Assembly: GCA_021798855.1 (NCBI GenBank)
Contig: JAJZBP010000141.1
Coordinates: forward strand, 1-5,820
DNA: 5,820 bases
Source of the DNA: Bacillota bacterium
Lineage (GTDB): Bacteria > Bacillota > Sulfobacillia > JAJZIM01 > JAJZBP01
Direction: 5' to 3'
Positions 1 through 5,388 of this stretch are shown in pieces. Positions within the stretch are counted from its first letter, which is position 1. Every line of letters begins with the position of its first letter. The notes beneath the pieces were generated by a model. That model was not told where the DNA came from. It saw only the letters and a program-made list of their open reading frames with translations, and ran no database searches. The position numbers and the translations under genes are program-made.

Positions 1-21
1 GCCGGTGATCAGGGATTTCAT
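1..21 (-). CDS. Start of a probable NAD-dependent sugar-nucleotide dehydratase/epimerase (edge-truncated)
   Basis: Only the first seven codons are inside the window, read leftward from the ATG at 21; they give MKSLITG. This fits the first beta-strand and first glycine of the Rossmann NAD(P)-binding motif at the N terminus of extended short-chain dehydrogenases such as GDP-mannose 4,6-dehydratase and UDP-glucose 4-epimerase, which often start MKxLITGxxGFxG. Such enzymes make activated sugars for surface glycans, which agrees with the three glycosyltransferase genes next to it. No good Shine-Dalgarno site precedes this ATG; instead a short open frame with its own strong site overlaps it (see 18-68). 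Seven residues cannot prove the family, so the call rests on this short motif plus context. Confidence 0.4.
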
Positions 22-68
22 ACGGGTTGAACGGCGGTACTCGCCGGGGTAGTGACAGGTGGGGTCAA
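18..68 (-). CDS. Possible 16-residue leader peptide overlapping the next start codon
   Basis: On the minus strand a strong Shine-Dalgarno sequence (GGGAGGTG, complement of 75-82) lies 8 bases before a TTG at 68. From there the frame encodes MTPPVTTPASTAVQPV and stops at a TGA that overlaps the ATG of the dehydratase-like gene as ATGA. The ATG itself has no convincing ribosome site, so translational coupling from this small frame would explain how it is read. The peptide has no recognised family and is rich in Thr, Pro and Val. Alternatives: the gene really begins at the in-frame ATG at 84, giving a 21-residue extension beginning MGGVHVDPT, or a sequencing frameshift hides a longer N terminus. 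Confidence 0.3.
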   Translation of the reverse strand: MTPPVTTPASTAVQPV

Positions 69-107
69 CGTGAACACCTCCCATTACCTTACGTTAAGTT
101 TAATCCA

Positions 108-137
108 TTGGTGCGCGGCTCGGGCGGCGCATAGGAT
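108..137 (+). promoter_or_regulatory. Weak candidate promoter for the first glycosyltransferase gene
   Basis: TTGGTG (108-113) and TAGGAT (132-137) are separated by 18 bases and lie 18 bases before the ATG at 156. Each box matches the sigma-70 consensus at only four of six positions, so this is a tentative call. The 22-155 gap also holds an AT-rich patch (about 83-106) that could serve the divergent minus-strand gene, but I see no clear pair of boxes for it. Confidence 0.25.
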
Positions 138-155
138 AGGGCGATCAGAAGCGGT

Positions 156-1190
156 ATGGGAAGGAAGGGGACGAACCGTTTGCGGGTGGCTTTTTCGGCA
201 TCCTCCCCGCGGGAAACGGAGCGACGGACCGGACTGGACAATTACGCCCGCTGCTTGCGTCACGCCCTGCGCGCGGCCGGGGTGGAATGTGCCGACTGCG
301 CCTGCCTGGAGGGGGTGGCGGCGCGGCCCGACGTCATTCACCTGCTCGCTCCAGGGTTGCCGCCGCCGCTTGCCCTCGGAGTGCCGTTGATCCTCACGGT
401 CCACGATCTGGCCTGGCGACGTTTCCCCGCCGATTATTACCCCGATGCCGTTCGCCGTTTCGAGCAATTCCTGCGGGAATGGTTGCCTCAGGTCGCCGCC
501 GTCATCGTTCCTTCCACCAGCACCCTCCGGGAGGTTGCCGCTTGGCCGGGGTTGAAGGCACCGGTTTACCCGGTGCCGATGGGAGTGGATACCGGCTTAT
601 TCAGGCCGAACTTGCCCCCTCCCCCGGCGACACCCACACCCTACATCCTGAACGTGGCTTCCTGGGTGGGACGCAAGAACATACCGGGACTGATCCGGGC
701 TTTCGCCGGTTTTGCGCGCTCCCGCTACGGCGGGGACTATTCACTGGTTCTGGCCGGGGAAGAGATCCCGGGGATGCCGGGGAAGGGCCGGGAGATCCGG
801 CGCGCCATCGCTGAGGACGGTTTGACGGAAAAGGTCAGCCTGCGGGGTTACGTTCCGGACGAGGAACTGCCGGGCCTTTACGCCGGAGCCGGCCTCCTGG
901 CCTTCCCCTCCCTGGAGGAAGGGTTTGGTCTGCCGGTGTTGGAAGCAATGGCCTGCGGTGTTCCGGTGGTGACCGGCAACCGTTCATCCCTGCCGGAGGT
1001 GGTGGGAGACGCCGGCATTTTGATCGATCCGGAGGACCGGCGCGAGTTGGCCGCCGGCATGGCCGCCGTCCTGCACGACGGCGCACTGGCCGCCCAATTG
1101 CGCCGAGCGGGATGGGAAAGGGCCAGGCGATTCACCTGGGAACGGACGGCGCAACGGACCCTGGAGGTTTACCGCAGCCTGCTGGCCTGA
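156..1190 (+). CDS. Glycosyltransferase, GT4 type (GT-B fold)
   Basis: A cytoplasmic or membrane-associated retaining glycosyltransferase that would move a sugar from a nucleotide donor to a growing surface glycan; donor and acceptor cannot be read from the sequence. The 344-residue length is normal for the family. The N-terminal domain shows RVAF (10-13), a TGLDNYARCL segment (25-34; usual form TGIGRYxxxL) and VHDLAWRRFP (82-91). The C-terminal donor domain begins near YILNVASWVGRKN (163-175) and holds the E-x7-E motif in EEGFGLPVLEAMACGVPVV (E255 and E263), followed by LPEVVGDAG. The ATG at 156 lacks a clear ribosome site. An in-frame TTG at 180, nine bases after AAGGGG, would give a product starting M-RVAFSASSP, the usual beginning for this family, and may be the true start. 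The gene stands between a divergent sugar-nucleotide enzyme and a convergent GT2 gene, so it is probably transcribed alone. Confidence 0.9.
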   Translation: MGRKGTNRLRVAFSASSPRETERRTGLDNYARCLRHALRAAGVECADCACLEGVAARPDVIHLLAPGLPPPLALGVPLILTVHDLAWRRFPADYYPDAVRRFEQFLREWLPQVAAVIVPSTSTLREVAAWPGLKAPVYPVPMGVDTGLFRPNLPPPPATPTPYILNVASWVGRKNIPGLIRAFAGFARSRYGGDYSLVLAGEEIPGMPGKGREIRRAIAEDGLTEKVSLRGYVPDEELPGLYAGAGLLAFPSLEEGFGLPVLEAMACGVPVVTGNRSSLPEVVGDAGILIDPEDRRELAAGMAAVLHDGALAAQLRRAGWERARRFTWERTAQRTLEVYRSLLA

Positions 1191-1231
1191 CCGGGGGTGG
1201 ATTTCCGGCCGGGGGTTTCTTGCGCTGTTTC

Positions 1232-1280
1232 AGCGACGCTTGGTGGTTTCAGGCTGTCGCTGACCACCACCTGCGTCGCT
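1232..1280 (+). terminator. Hairpin between convergent genes, possible terminator
   Basis: The 134-base gap between the two convergent glycosyltransferase genes contains a two-part hairpin. AGCGACGC (1232-1239) pairs with GCGTCGCT (1273-1280), and TGGTGGT (1241-1247) pairs with ACCACCA (1263-1269), with a small internal loop and a 15-base apical loop. On the plus strand it is followed by TTTGATCCCTTT, only moderately T-rich; the minus-strand side has no T tract. It could end the GT4 transcript. CAGCGAC (1231-1237) can alternatively pair with GTCGCTG (1256-1262). Nothing else was seen in this gap. Confidence 0.4.
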
Positions 1281-1324
1281 TTGATCCCTTTAAGCGGGTA
1301 AGCCGGCCGCCGGGTGGACTGAAG

Positions 1325-2056
1325 TCAGCCTCCGAAGGGGACGGTGAACTTCTCCTCCCTGGGCGGGCCACCCCACTTGCGGGTGTAGTAGGCCAGGTTG
1401 CGGGCGAAGTTGGCGTCGCCGGTGGCCCGCAGGGCCGGGTCGCCGGCGGTGGTCCGGGCCGTGTGATGATAAAAGCGCGCGCCGCCGAAACTGGCCGTGC
1501 GCCGGCCGGACAGGAAAATGCGCCGGTGCATGTCCAGATCCTCGAAGTAGGCCGGACGAAAATTGTCGTCGAACGGGCCCATCTCCCGAACCAGGTCGGG
1601 TCCAGTTAGGAAACAACTGTAATCGGCCCCCAGGTTCCAATCTTCTTGCTCGGGGGCGTTTTCCAGGGTGGCCAGATCGTGATGGCCGACGCCGCTCACC
1701 AGAATGAATTCGGGATGCCGGTCGGCGAAAGCCAGCAGTCGGTCCGGGCAATTTCGTTTCAAGACGATGTCGTTGTTGAGGATCAGGCAGCGGTCGACTC
1801 CGGCGGCCGCCGCCAGCGCCAGCCCCTGGTTCCAGGTGGCGGCCACGCATTGCGGTTCGTGGTTGAAGACCAGTTCGGCTTCGTCACCCCGGCGGGCGCG
1901 GATGGCGTCCAATTCTTTTTCGTACCCCTCCCCGCGGTTGACCAGCAGAAAAATCCGGTGGGGATGGGAAGTGTGCAAGCTTTCCACCGTTGCGGCGGTA
2001 TTGCGCCGGTGCTCTTCGGTGGTCAGATATACGGGGATGATGACGGCCAAGAACAT
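1325..2056 (-). CDS. Glycosyltransferase family 2 (GT-A fold)
   Basis: An inverting GT2-type enzyme, 243 residues, likely adding a sugar such as rhamnose or a hexose to a surface glycan; the exact substrate is not readable. The N terminus MFLAVIIPVY is the typical first strand of the family. LNNDI (93-97) is the DXD-like metal and nucleotide-sugar site, with D96 as the key acid. FEDLDMHRR (171-179) is the acceptor-side ED motif with the probable catalytic base. HHT (197-199) follows, and the NxxYYxxKWGG pattern near 220-230 is common at the C terminus of bacterial GT2 enzymes. It lacks membrane helices, so it is a soluble or peripheral protein. The ATG is preceded by GGGAGG about ten bases upstream. 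It is encoded opposite to both neighbouring GT4 genes, so it must have its own promoter, probably at 2091-2096. Confidence 0.9.
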   Translation of the reverse strand: MFLAVIIPVYLTTEEHRRNTAATVESLHTSHPHRIFLLVNRGEGYEKELDAIRARRGDEAELVFNHEPQCVAATWNQGLALAAAAGVDRCLILNNDIVLKRNCPDRLLAFADRHPEFILVSGVGHHDLATLENAPEQEDWNLGADYSCFLTGPDLVREMGPFDDNFRPAYFEDLDMHRRIFLSGRRTASFGGARFYHHTARTTAGDPALRATGDANFARNLAYYTRKWGGPPREEKFTVPFGG

Positions 2057-2090
2057 TTACCCAAAACCTCCCGAGCTTCCGCCTCATAAC

Positions 2091-2096
2091 ATTATA
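2091..2096 (-). promoter_or_regulatory. -10 box (TATAAT) in the divergent glycosyltransferase gap
   Basis: The minus strand reads a perfect TATAAT here, 34 bases before the GT2 start codon, in the only AT-rich patch of the 68-base gap between the divergent GT2 and GT4 genes. No good -35 hexamer lies 16-18 bases upstream, which there is occupied by C-rich sequence, so strength and direction are uncertain. The same patch may serve the plus-strand GT4 gene starting at 2125. Confidence 0.35.
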
Positions 2097-2124
2097 CGTA
2101 GAGGCGGCGAAAAGGGGTGGGGCA

Positions 2125-3255
2125 TTGGGAGAGTGTCGATTCTATCCGGTTCACGAGCAAATGAGGGGACTCAAAACGGCGTTCCCGGGCCGGAGGATTT
2201 TCCAGTTCATCCCCAATCTATTGAAGGGCGACGGAACCGCCGATCACTGCTTGGCCATGCATCGCCTGCTGCAGATGAGCGGCTATGAAAGTCGTATTTT
2301 TGCCGGCTGGGCCCATCCGGAGGTGGCCGGATCGGTCTCGCCCCTGGCTGATCTGGAGGTGCCCGACCTCCTCCTGTTTCACTTCGGCGGGCCGTTGGAT
2401 CTGCTGCGGGAGGCGTTGGATCTGCCCTGCCGCAGGGGTATGGTCTACCACAACGTGACGCCGGCGCATTTCTTCGCGCCCTATGACCCGCAGGCGGCCG
2501 AGATGTGCCGGCGCGGTCGCGAAATCCTGCCCGCCCTACGGGATTCCTTTGCCTTCGCCCTGGCCGATTCCGGTTTCAATCAGCGGGAGCTGGCAGGTTA
2601 TGGGTACCGGAGAGTGCAGAGCATGCCCTTCGCCATCGATTGGCGAAAATACGGCCCCCCGCCGGCGGCGGTACGGGAAGGTGAAGAACTGCAACTCCTG
2701 TTCGTCGGACGGGTGGTTCCCAACAAGAAGGTGGAGGATCTGTTGGCCGTGGTGGCCAGGCTCAGGTTGGCCCGCCGGGGCAAAGTGCGCCTCCACGTGG
2801 TGGGTTACGACGATCCGCAGGGCGCTTACGGTAGCCACCTGCGGCGGCGGGCCACGGAATTGGGAGTGGCGCACCTGGTGCATTTTACCGGCAGGGTGGA
2901 CCGGGAAACTCTTTTTGCCCATTACCGCCGGGCGACGCTCTTCCTGACCCTGAGCGAGCACGAGGGCTTTTGCGTTCCCATCCTGGAGAGCATGTATTTC
3001 GGCCTGCCGGTGGTTGCCTACGCCGCCGGAGCGGTGCCGGAAACGGTTGGGGACGCCGGCATCCTTTTGACCGCCAAAACCCCGGCGGCGGCGGTGGCGG
3101 CGGCGGTGGAACTGGTGGCCGACGGGCCGGAACTCCGGCGGGAACTGGTGAGCAGGGGACGCCTAAGGGCGGCGGAGTGCGCGTTGGAGCAGGTCGCGCC
3201 GCGCTTGCTGGCGACCTTGCGGGAGGAAATTGAGGAAGCGCGGCGCCCCACGTGA
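2125..3255 (+). CDS. Glycosyltransferase, GT4 type (GT-B fold)
   Basis: A second retaining GT-B glycosyltransferase, 376 residues, presumably acting in the same surface-glycan pathway; donor and acceptor are unknown. The N-terminal part has RRIFQFIPNLLKGDGTADH (23-41) and GYESRIFA (53-60), resembling GT4 enzymes that begin KIHQxLPxLxxGDAI. HNVTPAHFF follows at 109-117. The donor domain begins at LLFVGRVVPNKK (191-202), where R196 and a following Lys are the usual phosphate contacts, and carries E-x7-E in EHEGFCVPILE (E280 and E288), then VPETVGDAGILL. I chose the TTG at 2125 because AAGGGGTGG lies seven bases before it; the in-frame ATG at 2161 lacks a ribosome site but would still include the whole fold. 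Two 12-base repeats near the end encode AAAVAAAV. The gene is followed by rnfA, to which it has no functional link. Confidence 0.88.
   Translation: MGECRFYPVHEQMRGLKTAFPGRRIFQFIPNLLKGDGTADHCLAMHRLLQMSGYESRIFAGWAHPEVAGSVSPLADLEVPDLLLFHFGGPLDLLREALDLPCRRGMVYHNVTPAHFFAPYDPQAAEMCRRGREILPALRDSFAFALADSGFNQRELAGYGYRRVQSMPFAIDWRKYGPPPAAVREGEELQLLFVGRVVPNKKVEDLLAVVARLRLARRGKVRLHVVGYDDPQGAYGSHLRRRATELGVAHLVHFTGRVDRETLFAHYRRATLFLTLSEHEGFCVPILESMYFGLPVVAYAAGAVPETVGDAGILLTAKTPAAAVAAAVELVADGPELRRELVSRGRLRAAECALEQVAPRLLATLREEIEEARRPT
3085..3108 (+). repeat. Two tandem copies of a 12-base repeat inside the GT4 gene
   Basis: Two identical copies of GCGGCGGCGGTG lie in frame and encode AAAVAAAV in the C-terminal helical part of the glycosyltransferase. 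It is a simple-sequence tract that could change length without shifting the frame. Likely neutral. Confidence 0.7.
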
Positions 3256-3296
3256 CCAAAAGAGGGATGCCCAAGCCGTTCGGCCGGTCGCCGCGG

Positions 3297-3332
3297 GGTT
3301 TTAAACCTGGCGTTTTAAAAATAAATTGAGAA
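3297..3332 (+). promoter_or_regulatory. AT-rich tract before rnfA, possible promoter
   Basis: The 95-base gap ahead of rnfA contains a sharp AT-rich stretch in otherwise GC-rich DNA. It holds a small palindrome (GGTTT-T-AAACC, 3297-3307) and TTTTAAAAATAAAT, which includes -10-like hexamers (ATAAAT at 3321). I cannot find a convincing -35 box at the right distance. The change of functional theme from glycan synthesis to Rnf makes a promoter here likely. No clear terminator for the preceding glycosyltransferase is visible. Confidence 0.3.
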
Positions 3333-3350
3333 AAGGCTGGAGGTGGTTGG

Positions 3351-3929
3351 ATGGGGCTGGCGTCCCTCTTTTTCGCCGGTGTCCTGATCGACAATTTCGT
3401 TTTCTCTCGTTTTTTGGGTCTTTGCCCTTTTCTCGGGGTTTCCCGTCGCCTGGAGGCCGCGATCGGGATGGGCATGGCCGTGACCTTCGTGATGACCGTG
3501 TCCAGCGGGACGGCTTGGGTCGCCGAGCACTATTTCCTCGCCCCTTTTGGTCTGACCTACCTGCGAACCATCGCTTACATCATCATCATTGCCTCGTTGG
3601 TCCAGGGGGCCGAAATGGTCCTGGGCTGGGTGTCTCCGGTTCTTCAGGCCTCTTTGGGAACGTACCTGCCGTTGATCACCACCAACTGCGCCGTGCTTGG
3701 GGTGGCGCTCCTGAACGCCCAAGCCGGTTACGGTTTCTGGCAAAGCGTCGTTCACGGCGTGGCCGGTGCGGTCGGCTTCGGCTTGGCCCTGTTCCTCTTT
3801 GCCGGGGTGCGGGAACGGCTGGAGTTGGCCGACGTTCCCCCCGCCCTGGCGGGGATGCCGGTGGTTTTTCTGGCGGCCGGGCTGGCCTCCCTGGCGTTTT
3901 TGGGATTTCAGGGCTGGGCGGTTCACTGA
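3351..3929 (+). CDS. rnfA: Rnf complex membrane subunit RnfA
   Basis: An integral membrane subunit of the Rnf complex, which passes electrons between ferredoxin and NAD+ while moving Na+ or H+ across the cytoplasmic membrane. The 192-residue length and the whole sequence fit the family: about six hydrophobic helices, the start FFAGVLIDNFVFSRFLGLCP and the central LPLITTNCAVLGVAL. Cys25 and Cys113 are in the two conserved half-helix motifs; in the RnfA/RnfE and NqrD/NqrE families these cysteines bind an intramembrane [2Fe-2S] cluster shared by the two related subunits. The ATG is well supported by GGAGG seven bases upstream. rnfB follows after a 71-base gap, so the two are probably cotranscribed. 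RsxA and NqrE are close relatives, but the adjoining RnfB-type gene settles the name. Its partner RnfE is not encoded in this window. Confidence 0.96.
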   Translation: MGLASLFFAGVLIDNFVFSRFLGLCPFLGVSRRLEAAIGMGMAVTFVMTVSSGTAWVAEHYFLAPFGLTYLRTIAYIIIIASLVQGAEMVLGWVSPVLQASLGTYLPLITTNCAVLGVALLNAQAGYGFWQSVVHGVAGAVGFGLALFLFAGVRERLELADVPPALAGMPVVFLAAGLASLAFLGFQGWAVH

Positions 3930-4000
3930 GCGGGTGAGGTGGAGTCCGCTGGTTCGGCCGGAGTTCATGCCGGCGTATCCGGCGGTTGGGGGACACAACA

Positions 4001-4861
4001 GTGGAAGAGATGTTGACCGCCACCGGCGGTCTTTTCGTCCTCGGGTTGCTCCTGGGAGCCGGGTTGGAACTGGTGAACCGGCGTTTTCCGGTCCGTAAGG
4101 AAGGGAAAGTGGACCGGTTCCGGGCGCTCCTTCCGGGGGTCAACTGTGGCGCCTGTGGCACCGCCGGTTGCGACGCATTGGCGGCGGTCCTGGCGCGGGG
4201 GGAAGCGGGACCGCGCGCGTGCCCCGTGGGAGGAGAGGAATTGGCCGGCAAACTGGCGGTGATGTTGGGCATCGCCCCGGCGGGAGAGGCGGCTGCGCCC
4301 CTGTTGCCGGTGGTCCGTTGCCGGGGTGGCCGGGTGGCGTCGCCGGCCCGGGGCATTTATCGAGGGATCGGCGACTGCCGAGCGGCGGTTGGAACCGGGG
4401 GGGGAGGGACGGCTTGTGTTCATGGCTGCCTGCGCTTGGGAACGTGTTGGGAAGCTTGTCCCACCGGGGCCTTGCGCGGCGGCGGGGATGGTCTGCCCGT
4501 CCTCCAAGCCGCCGCCTGTACGGGTTGCGGGATCTGCGCCCGGGTCTGTCCCAGGAACCTGATCGCCATGCACCCGGCGGACAAAACGGTTCAGGTTCGC
4601 TGTTTGTCTCCCGCGACCGGAGCCGGGGTGCGGGCCGTTTGCAGCGCCGGTTGCACCGGTTGCCGCCGTTGCGAAAAGGTCTGCCCCGTGGGGGCGGTCG
4701 GAATGACGGGCTTTCTGGCGGCGATCGACGACGCCCGGTGCCGGCTTTGCGGTGCCTGCGTGGAGGTCTGCCCCACCGGAGCCGTCGTCCGCGCTTTTGG
4801 TTGCGCCGCCGAGCGGGAACGGGCCGGTCTTTCGTTGACCAACCAGGGAGGAGAAGCTTGA
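4001..4861 (+). CDS. rnfB: Rnf complex iron-sulfur subunit RnfB
   Basis: The iron-sulfur subunit that takes electrons from reduced ferredoxin into the Rnf complex, anchored to the membrane by one N-terminal helix (about residues 7-24 from the GTG start). That helix precedes a four-cysteine domain with spacing C-x2-C-x4-C-x16-C (NCGACGTAGCD to ACPVGG). A cysteine-rich middle follows (VHGCLRLGTCWEACPTGA), then ferredoxin-type motifs ACTGCGICARVCP, GCTGCRRCEKVCP and CRLCGACVEVCP, consistent with several [4Fe-4S] clusters. At 286 residues it is the long form known from clostridia, unlike the roughly 190-residue RsxB of enterobacteria. I chose the GTG at 4001 because GGGGGA lies seven bases before it; a TTG at 3986 would add five residues but has no better site. 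It runs with rnfA. The TGA stop overlaps the left arm of a large hairpin. Confidence 0.95.
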   Translation: MEEMLTATGGLFVLGLLLGAGLELVNRRFPVRKEGKVDRFRALLPGVNCGACGTAGCDALAAVLARGEAGPRACPVGGEELAGKLAVMLGIAPAGEAAAPLLPVVRCRGGRVASPARGIYRGIGDCRAAVGTGGGGTACVHGCLRLGTCWEACPTGALRGGGDGLPVLQAAACTGCGICARVCPRNLIAMHPADKTVQVRCLSPATGAGVRAVCSAGCTGCRRCEKVCPVGAVGMTGFLAAIDDARCRLCGACVEVCPTGAVVRAFGCAAERERAGLSLTNQGGEA

Positions 4862-4914
4862 CCCCGTCGCGAAACGAATGCATGGCCTTCCGTTTCGGTG
4901 CGTTTTGCGGGGTC
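4860..4914 (+). terminator. Large hairpin directly after rnfB, possible terminator or processing element
   Basis: GACCCCG (4860-4866) pairs perfectly with CGGGGTC (4908-4914). Inside it, CGAAACG (4870-4876) pairs perfectly with CGTTTCG (4891-4897) or, with one G-T pair, with CGTTTTG (4901-4907). The left arm begins in the rnfB stop codon. There is no T tract after it, so it is not a classic intrinsic terminator; it may act with Rho or stabilise the mRNA end. Confidence 0.4.
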
Positions 4915-5021
4915 ATTCGGTGTGGCGACGGGTCTGCATGAAAATGGGGCGGTCGGCAAACTTTAAGAACGGGGGACGTGGTCCAGGCGTGCCTTTTTTT
5001 GGCTCGGAGGAATCAAGCAGC
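4915..5021. other. Non-coding stretch upstream of the regulator promoter
   Basis: The whole rnfB-regulator gap runs from 4862 to 5082. After the rnfB hairpin it contains no supported gene. A run of seven T (4994-5000) follows GC-rich sequence with a small inverted repeat (GGAC-GTG-GTCC, 4974-4984) and AGGC-GT-GCCT (4985-4994). These could form a weak intrinsic terminator for rnfAB, but the stems are short and the larger one lies nine bases before the T run. Confidence 0.3.
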
Positions 5022-5025
5022 TTGA
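5013..5025. promoter_or_regulatory. 13-base palindrome over the -35 box, candidate operator
   Basis: TCAAGC-A-GCTTGA is a perfect inverted repeat with six-base arms that overlaps the -35 hexamer of the regulator promoter. Its TCAAG and CTTGA cores are the same five bases found in the HspR operator HAIR (CTTGAGT-N7-ACTCAAG), but here they point outward and are only three bases apart. Its position suits a repressor that blocks RNA polymerase. That the downstream HspR-like protein binds it is inference. Confidence 0.45.
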
Positions 5026-5050
5026 CACGGCGAGTTAGATCATTTATACT
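5022..5050 (+). promoter_or_regulatory. Sigma-70-type promoter of the regulator-dnaK operon
   Basis: A perfect -35 box TTGACA (5022-5027) and a five-of-six -10 box TATACT (5045-5050) are separated by the ideal 17 bases. Transcription should begin near 5057, about 25 bases before the regulator ATG. It is by far the best promoter in the window; such a strong vegetative promoter fits control by a repressor rather than by a heat-shock sigma factor. Confidence 0.85.
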
Positions 5051-5082
5051 GCGAGAGCAAAGGAAATTGCGGGTGATTGAGG

Positions 5083-5370
5083 ATGAAACTGCACGGTCCC
5101 GACGAACCGGTTTACGCCATTGGGGTGGTGGCGCGGCTCCTTGGAGTTGGAACCCACACCCTGCGTCTCCTGGATCGGGAGGGTCTGGTCTGCCCTGACC
5201 GGGCGGGAAGCAATATTCGCTTTTACTCGGAAAACCAGGTGGTGCAACTCAAGCGGGTTTGCTTTTTGCTGAAGGAAGAACGGATCAACATCCGGGGGAT
5301 CAAAGTCATCCTGACCCTGGAGGAAGACGGAACCGTCCTCCCCGGCAGACACGATAAACCCAAAAAATAG
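5083..5370 (+). CDS. MerR-family regulator, HspR-like heat-shock repressor
   Basis: A 95-residue DNA-binding protein of the MerR superfamily. It has a winged helix-turn-helix: EPVYAIGVVARLLGVGTHTLRLLDREGLVCPDR (8-40) gives the helix-turn-helix and start of the wing, and NIRFYSENQVVQLKRV (44-59) gives the wing and next helix. INIRGIKVILTLEE (68-81) matches the short dimerisation region of HspR. It lacks the long coiled coil and C-terminal effector domain of metal- or drug-sensing MerR proteins. HspR represses dnaK operons and uses DnaK as a corepressor, and this gene sits 18 bases before dnaK. The ATG at 5083 is supported by GGTGAT five bases before it; a TTG two codons earlier is less likely. 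In actinobacteria hspR usually comes last in the dnaK operon; here the regulator is first. The symbol hspR is likely but unproven. Confidence 0.8.
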   Translation: MKLHGPDEPVYAIGVVARLLGVGTHTLRLLDREGLVCPDRAGSNIRFYSENQVVQLKRVCFLLKEERINIRGIKVILTLEEDGTVLPGRHDKPKK

Positions 5371-5388
5371 TTTTTAGGAGGTCGGGTT

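Noticed and set aside
1..20. Adapter sequence at the left edge
   Set aside because: The first bases do not match the adapter complement (TTCCGATCT) and read as a plausible MKSLITG start, so the left edge looks genomic.
1290..1850. Long open frame opposite the reading of the GT2 gene in another minus frame
   Set aside because: It overlaps a clear GT2 gene, is full of Arg, Pro and Gly and shows no family motif; a GC-rich shadow frame.
3315..3998. Long minus-strand frame (227 residues) covering rnfA
   Set aside because: rnfA on the other strand has complete family motifs and a good ribosome site; the minus frame is low-complexity shadow.
3930..4000. A small gene between rnfA and rnfB
   Set aside because: The 71 bases hold only short repeated CCGG-type motifs and the rnfB ribosome site; no supported start and frame.
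4140..4916. Long open frames on both strands over rnfB
   Set aside because: The rnfB frame holds all the spaced cysteine motifs; the others are Arg/Pro-rich by-products of high GC content.
4951..4980. Fragments GGCAAAC and GGGACG resembling the c-di-GMP-I (GEMM) riboswitch core before the heat-shock operon
   Set aside because: The required CAAAGCC segment after GACG and the closing helices are missing; the sequence continues TGGTCCAGGCG. A covariance-model search for GEMM would settle it.
4878..5198. Plus-strand open frame running from the rnfB leader into the regulator gene
   Set aside because: It crosses the strong promoter and overlaps the regulator in another frame, with no family motif.
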